Assembly: GCA_030605565.1 (NCBI GenBank)
Contig: JAUWIB010000010.1
Location: forward strand, 1 to 37,551
Source: a bacterium
GTDB lineage: Bacteria > Zixibacteria > MSB-5A5 > GN15 > FEB-12
Direction of reading: 5' to 3'
DNA length: 37,551 bases
Notes under the pieces: generated by a model
What the model was told of the DNA's origin: nothing
What the model saw: only the letters and a program-made list of their open reading frames with translations
The model's database searches: none
Shown here: positions 32,916 to 37,551 of the stretch, one piece after another
How positions within the stretch are numbered: the first letter of the stretch is position 1
Layout of the letters: each line of letters opens with the position of its first letter
Made by a program: the position numbers and the translations under genes

Positions 32916-34154
32916 ATGAGCGAATTGATCGACAACGCCCGGAAGCGACGCGAGTTGCTGAAACACATGATACTTCAACTCCACAAAGGTGAGGTGCCGG
33001 ATGCGATCAGAAAACAACTGATCCGGTTGTTGGGTGAGGTGCCCTACAACGACGTCGTCGAGGTGGAACAACAGTTGATCTCCGAGGGTCTGCCCACCGA
33101 GGAGGTGCTGAAACTGTGTGACATTCACGCCGAGGTCCTCAAGGGTCAGATAGACTTGTCTGAATCATCCGCGGCGCCGCCTGGCCATCCGGCGCATACT
33201 TTCAGACAGGAAAATCGTGCGCTGGAAGGGGAACTGGCGCTGCTCGACAAGCTGTTTGCGACTATAGATCAGTGGCCTCCGGAGGTCGATGCCACCGAAA
33301 TCATGGCGCAGGTACGGGTACGAATGAATGCGTTGTCTGATGTCGAGAAGCATTACCAGCGCAAAGAGAACCTGCTGTTTCCGTTTCTCGAAAAGCACGA
33401 GATCACGGGACCACCCACCGTGATGTGGGGTAAACATGACGAAACGCGCGAACTGATGAAGGGAGCCATCGAGGCTCTGCAAAACATGCCGGACATCACG
33501 GCCGAAGAGGCTCGCACCGTCACCGAAGCGGTCATCAAGCCGGCCTCGAAGTCGATTAGTGAGATGATCTACAAGGAGGAAGAGATTCTCCTGCCCATGT
33601 CTCTGGACACGCTCACCGAAGCCGAATGGTTGGACATTTACAACCAGAGCTTGTCGATAGGTTTCTGTCTTTATGACCCCACCGACGAGTGGCGACCGCA
33701 GATCGACGGCGACACAGATGCAACCGCCGACCAAGAGGAGCGCATCCAACTGCCGTCCGGCAGTTTCAGTCCGACCGAACTCACCGCCATCCTCAATACC
33801 ATACCATTTGACCTGACCTTTGTCGACAAGGATGATACCGTACGCTATTTCACGCAGGGTCGTGAACGGATCTTTCAGCGCAACCGCGCCATTCTTGGGC
33901 GCAAAGTACAAATGTGTCATCCTCCCAAGTCTGTTCATATTGTGGAGAAGATCCTGGAAGATTTCAAGAGCGGTTCACAGGACCAGGCGGCGTTCTGGAT
34001 AAATCTTGGCGAGCGGTTTGTGCATATCGAGTACTATGCGCTGCGCGATGGGCAGGGCGGATACCTCGGCACTCTTGAGGTCAGCCAGGACCTGACCGAT
34101 AAGCGCGCTCTCACCGGCGAGCAGCGATTGCTAAGTTACGATAGTACCAACTGA
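32916..34154 (+). CDS. DUF438-hemerythrin-PAS protein
   Basis: The product is 412 residues. The N-terminus (1-85) is a DUF438 helical domain, ending SEGLPTEEVLKLCDIHAEVL. A hemerythrin-like (HHE) four-helix domain follows. Its likely di-iron ligands are in HPAHTF, KHYQRKENLLFP, WGKHDE and YKEEEILLP. The C-terminus is a PAS domain (LNTIPFDLTFVDKDD to YLGTLEVSQDLT). Such proteins are thought to sense or bind O2 or NO in anaerobes; the ligand here is not known. No output kinase or DNA-binding domain is fused. GAGGATAAACCC precedes the ATG at 32916. It is in the same operon as the polyferredoxin and DUF1858 genes. Confidence 0.9.
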   Translation: MSELIDNARKRRELLKHMILQLHKGEVPDAIRKQLIRLLGEVPYNDVVEVEQQLISEGLPTEEVLKLCDIHAEVLKGQIDLSESSAAPPGHPAHTFRQENRALEGELALLDKLFATIDQWPPEVDATEIMAQVRVRMNALSDVEKHYQRKENLLFPFLEKHEITGPPTVMWGKHDETRELMKGAIEALQNMPDITAEEARTVTEAVIKPASKSISEMIYKEEEILLPMSLDTLTEAEWLDIYNQSLSIGFCLYDPTDEWRPQIDGDTDATADQEERIQLPSGSFSPTELTAILNTIPFDLTFVDKDDTVRYFTQGRERIFQRNRAILGRKVQMCHPPKSVHIVEKILEDFKSGSQDQAAFWINLGERFVHIEYYALRDGQGGYLGTLEVSQDLTDKRALTGEQRLLSYDSTN

Positions 34155-34693
34155 TGGACCAAGCGACTGCAAAACCGACTATTACACCGGAAATGAAAGT
34201 TGCCGCGCTGCTCGATGCGTACCCCGATCTGGAGGCGCTGCTTTATAAGATCGCGCCGGCTTTTGCGAAACTGCGCAATCCGCTGCTTCGCAAGACGGTT
34301 GCCAAAGTCACCACTCTGCGCCAGGCCGCCAGGGTGGCCGATGTTGAACTTGCTACTATGATTAACCAGTTGCGCCGGGCTGTGGGTCAGTCGCCGGGCG
34401 ACGACCTCTCTACCGATAAAGACTCGGAGTCGACCACACCCGCTTGGATAGACCAAAGTCGAGTCGTGCAAACCTTTGACGCGCGCTCAGCGATTGAGCA
34501 GGGTGAGCAGCCTATGGGTCGCGTCATGGCCGAACTAAAGAAGCTCAACGACGGGGAAGTCTACGAACTGATCACGCCGTTTGTTCCGGCGCCGCTGATC
34601 GATATGGCTGCGAAACAGGGGTATGAGGCATGGTCCGCTGATTCCGGCGATGGTGTGATCCGCACCTATTTTCGACAGAGGTCCGAGCGTTAG
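34154..34693 (+). CDS. DUF1858/DUF2249 protein
   Basis: The product is 179 residues. The N-terminal half is a DUF1858 (ScdA-N-like) domain: ITPEMKVAALLDAYPDLE, RKTVAKVTTLRQAARVADV. The C-terminal half is DUF2249-like: TFDARSAIEQGEQPMGRV, LITPFVPAPLIDMAAKQG. These domains often occur with hemerythrin and DUF438 proteins and with nitrosative-stress repair proteins (RIC/ScdA). Function is inferred only from that association. The start shares one base with the DUF438 gene stop, so they are coupled. Convergent with the minus-strand flavoprotein gene. Confidence 0.85.
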   Translation: MDQATAKPTITPEMKVAALLDAYPDLEALLYKIAPAFAKLRNPLLRKTVAKVTTLRQAARVADVELATMINQLRRAVGQSPGDDLSTDKDSESTTPAWIDQSRVVQTFDARSAIEQGEQPMGRVMAELKKLNDGEVYELITPFVPAPLIDMAAKQGYEAWSADSGDGVIRTYFRQRSER

Positions 34694-34710
34694 GAGGTTT
34701 GTGTGTGGTG

Positions 34711-34765
34711 TACGTCCTCGTGTGCCACATGGATACAGGGGCAGACGAGGACGTCTGCCGCCCAC
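34711..34765 (-). repeat. Dispersed intergenic hairpin repeat, copy 2
   Basis: GGCAGACG (34740-34747) pairs with CGTCTGCC (34752-34759) around AGGA, and both arms also pair with GTACGTCCTCGT near 34718. The reverse complement aligns with copy 1 at 1954-2026. It sits between convergent genes, where it could act as a bidirectional transcription stop, although no T-run is present. Confidence 0.6.
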
Positions 34766-34823
34766 AAAACCCCGAGAGGCGTCATTGCACGACCGCGCGA
34801 AGCGCGAAAGAGTGGCTTGCCAC

Positions 34824-37352
34824 TTAGAACAAATCATCCAGATCATCGCCACCGACGCCACCACCCGGCAACTTGCCGTGTACCTGGAGATACTGCTGGA
34901 TCAGTTCGCTTTCACGTTTTGTAAACATCGGATCTTCCTCGAATATGAAGAACACCGCCTCTCCGGGGCTATCCAGTTTCTCGCTGAGGCTCTGATGCAG
35001 ATCAAGGTTGCCGGTTATGGCGAGGACGTTTTTCTCAGCATCCAGAAGTTGGAACACTCCTTCGACGGGCGGCACAGCCGCCACTGCCTCGGCGTTGAAC
35101 GGTAGCCATAGCTCTGGCGGCAGCACGACCGGGCTGATCATCTGCCGAAGGTGACAACGCAGGCATCGATCCGCCTCGGATCTCGCCGTCTGAGCCGAGT
35201 AGGTTTGCTCAATCATGCGAAAATCAGATTTGCGCTCATCAGGTGCGGAAACGATGGCGCTCTGGCGCCCGCGCTGCATCGCCTCACTGGAAGTGTCCAG
35301 CACAGCTTCATCGGCGGCAGCGGTATCGACCTGAGCGTCGGGCAATCCCGAGCCGCCCAGGTAAGCGTCGATCTTCTCGGCGACACAGCGACCGTCAGCC
35401 ATCGCATCGACCACCGAGGATGGTCCCCGCACAACATCGCCGGCCGCAAAGAGACCGTCGAGCCCCAGCGCGTTGTTTTCGTCAACTATTAGTGTGCCTC
35501 CGGGTCCAGGCGTAGCGCCTCCAACAGCAGACGACAGGTCCTGATCAGTCTCCTGACCGATTGTTACTACGATAGCCTTGGCATCAAGGTGGTCAGTTTC
35601 GCTGTCGTCAAACTGTGGACTGAACCGTCCCTGCTCGTCGAACACATTCGTGCAGCGCACCAAGTCTACTCCTGTCACTCTGCCACCCTCTGCCGTGAAT
35701 CGCTTTGGACCCCATGAGCAGTGAACGACTACGCCTTCCTCTTCGGCTTGAGCGATCTCCCATTCGTGGGCGGGCATTTCGGCTCGTGATTCCAGGCACA
35801 CCAGATGGACCTGCTCAGCGCCGAGACGCACTGCTGTCATGGCGGCATCGATCGCAACATTGCCGCGGCCGAAAATGATAACCGATCCCGTGAGCTTGGG
35901 TTCATGCGATAACTTGGCCGATCTGAGAAACTCCAGCCCCGGATAAACGCCTTCCAACTCTCCGCCCTCGACCGGTAGCTTCTTGCTGATTGGCGTTCCG
36001 GTGGCTATCAGAACAGCGTCATAACCTCGGGACCTAAGTTCATCAACCGTCAGATCATGACCGATACGGCTGTTGTTGTGGAATTCGATTCCAAATTTCC
36101 ACAGGAATTCCATTTCACGATCAAGAATCTCCGGCGGCAGTCGGTAGTCCGGGATAGCGTGACGCAGCATCCCGCCCGGCTGATCACTGTTGTCAAAGAT
36201 GGCCACCTCGTGACCAACCCTCGCCAGATAGTAGGCAGCCGTAAGACCGGCCGGCCCGGAACCGATAATAGCCACTCGCTTGCCACTGTCCGGCTGCTTG
36301 GTGAGCAGCAAGCTTTCGCCATCAGCTTCCGCCTCGGCCACGAAGCGCCTGAGCGCACAGATAGACAGCGGCTGGTCGAGTTCGCCGCGACGGCAGACAT
36401 CTTCGCACGGGTGGAAACAGACATAGCCCAGGATAGCCGGAAACGGCGTGCGCGACCGAATAAGTTCCAGCGCCCGATGGTCCTGACCAAGCGCTATCAG
36501 TCGCACGTAGCGTGGGATGTCGATACCCAGCGGGCAGGCGGATGCGCATGGCGCTTCCTGCTTCGCCGCGCCCTCTTTGTCCATCAGCGCGCCGGTAGGA
36601 CATACCTCCACGCAGGCGCCGCAGAAGCGGCATTGTGCTTCTTTCAACCCCTCGCCATTGAGCGTTCCCACCCAGGCGCGGTCGTCCTTCCAGACAGCAC
36701 CGAGGATATCGGCTCCTCTGACATCGCGACAGACACGCACGCACCGCAGGCAGCCGATGCACAGGTTGAAGTCACGTTCGATGAGCGGACCATCTTTGTC
36801 GATCGGATACTGCTTTGGTACATACTTGGGCGTGTCGCCGGGGATACCGATGAAGTCAGCCACCTTTTCCAGTTCGCAATTGCCCAGCAGTTTGCAGCAT
36901 CGCTCATCGACCGGAACATTCGAGGAACAATCGACGCGGCTGCATCCTTGCTTCTGGGCGCAGGTGAGACAGGCGTGCGGATGGTCAGCCAGTATCTTGG
37001 CAAGACTCTCCTTGCGACGCCGGGACACAGCGTCGCTGTCGGTGTGAATGACCATCCCGGCTTCAACCGTGGTGAGGCAGGCGTTCACCGGCTCGGGGAC
37101 CCCTTCGATCTCGACCAGGCAGAGGTTGCAATATCCGTCATCATCGATCTTTTCCGCCGATATTTCGCATTCTATCTTGTGATCGACCTGGTAGACAACC
37201 TCCGATCAGCCTACCTTGCTTGCCGGAGGAAGATCAGGGTGATGGCACAACCGGGGGATATAGATCTCCGCAGCATCGGCCGCCTCGAGGAGAGTCATCC
37301 CCGATGTGCACTCAACGATAAGTCCGTCGATGGTGATGGAAATATCTGTCAT
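34824..37352 (-). CDS. NuoG-like/GltD-like Fe-S flavoprotein, interrupted by an in-frame TGA
   Basis: Read from ATG 37352, the frame has 843 codons including the stop. Codon 49 is TGA (37206-37208), with homologous sequence in the same frame on both sides. Order: plant-type [2Fe-2S] domain with LCHHPDLPP, YCNLC and ACLTTVEAGM, NuoG-type extra cluster region (HPHACLTCAQKQGC), two [4Fe-4S] motifs (CIGCLRCVRVC, CRFCGACVEVCP), then a GltD-type module with FAD motif IIGSGPAG and nucleotide motif IIFGRGNVAIDAA. A C-terminal tail starts GVFQLLDAEKNVLAITG and ends in DDLDDLF. Downstream initiation at GTG 37088 gives 754 residues without most of the [2Fe-2S] domain. It resembles Geobacter-type SfrB/GltD-like NADPH oxidoreductases. 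It could be a pseudogene, a recoded gene or a sequencing error. It converges on the DUF438 operon. Confidence 0.85.
37206..37208 (-). other. In-frame TGA within the [2Fe-2S] domain of the flavoprotein gene
   Basis: TGA sits between PASKVG and SEVVYQ. TGATCG (37208-37203) could pair with CGATCA (37185-37180) 17 nt later, forming a small stem that includes the stop codon. The position is not one of the visible cluster ligands, so selenocysteine is not favoured. Confidence 0.8.
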
Positions 37353-37391
37353 TGTCTACCTGTTCAGGAACATTATGTCTTCGGTGGCCCA

Positions 37392-37414
37392 GGGCTTGGA
37401 GGCTGTCTCGCAAG
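37392..37414 (+). repeat. Second copy of the 176-198 element end
   Basis: 23 bp match 176-198 at 21 positions (GGGCTTGGAGGCTGTC in common, then two substitutions). Similarity stops on both sides. The rest of 37353-37551 holds no supported gene. Confidence 0.55.
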
Positions 37415-37551
37415 GGTTGTTATGATGCGCGAAAAATGACGGACTTTTCGATTGCGGTGATTGCGGTTTCATTGTTCCGATCAGTTCGTCCGGTTGGATG
37501 AGGACTTTGCTGTTGGCCGTAGGTATCTGAGATTTCGGCCTCATCTGTTCA

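Noticed and set aside
37180-37208. Selenocysteine insertion signal at the in-frame TGA
   Set aside because: The stem includes the TGA itself and its loop is closer than the usual distance, and the position is not a visible catalytic or cluster residue; kept only as an alternative within the finding.
35151-37439. Long plus-strand frames (for example 460 residues at 36057) opposite the flavoprotein gene
   Set aside because: They are antisense shadows of a GC-rich gene whose minus-strand product has clear Fe-S, FAD and NADPH motifs.

Overview
The window looks like chromosomal DNA from an uncultivated, largely anaerobic, Gram-negative bacterium of the FCB superphylum. A Zixibacteria-like lineage is my best guess, by inference only. 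The pointers are a giant secreted protein with a cohesin-like domain, a dockerin-like segment and a C-terminal NPFNP-type sorting domain, SurA/PpiC-type periplasmic chaperones, HPr kinase without a visible PTS, and a high density of Fe-S flavoenzymes. Housekeeping-type sigma promoters recur with a TATATT or TATAAT -10 box.

Layout. 1-478: 3' end of an IS630-type transposase followed by a nested inverted-repeat (MITE-like) element. 479-1636: GT4 glycosyltransferase. 1637-2165: a hairpin-rich intergenic region. 2166-5057: uvrA. 5255-8306: a sensor kinase and an NtrC-type sigma-54 activator, overlapping by 8 bp. 8522-8537: a sigma-54-like promoter. 8781-15473: a five-gene run encoding a small Cys-rich protein, a NuoE-like subunit with a zinc-ribbon tail, a NuoF-like/GltD-like fusion, a short NuoG/HydA-like ferredoxin subunit, and a GltB-like FMN domain protein. 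15782-18535: a PEP/pyruvate-binding-domain protein that carries the same N-terminal sensor module as the kinase. 19152-24338: a 1728-residue secreted repeat protein. 24539-24943 (minus): tRNA-Asn, a GIY-YIG nuclease, then a displaced tRNA 3' half. 25192-26223: a two-PDZ exported protein. 26345-27313: hprK. 27461-30748: two parvulin-type chaperones and an S4 protein in one operon. 30922-34693: an operon of ferredoxin, membrane polyferredoxin, DUF438-hemerythrin-PAS and DUF1858/DUF2249 proteins. 34824-37352 (minus): a NuoG-like/GltD-like flavoprotein interrupted by an in-frame TGA.

The most exciting block is 5255-18535. It encodes what looks like a soluble electron-bifurcating (HydABC-like) core without a hydrogenase domain. 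The hydrogenase seems to be replaced by both halves of a glutamate-synthase-like enzyme: a GltD-type NADPH/FAD module fused to the NuoF-like subunit, and a stand-alone GltB-type FMN barrel lacking the glutaminase domain. The block sits beside a dedicated two-component system and a sigma-54-type promoter. A sensor module shared between the kinase and the PEP-binding protein suggests that both respond to one cytosolic signal. Substrate and physiology are unknown.

A second notable object is the tRNA-Asn/GIY-YIG/tRNA-3'-half arrangement. It looks like a minimal mobile cassette that regenerates the tRNA it enters. Non-coding repeats (23-bp element ends at 176 and 37392, hairpin repeats at 1954 and 34711) show families dispersed in intergenic space. 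All functional calls come from reading the sequence and family knowledge; no database search was run.
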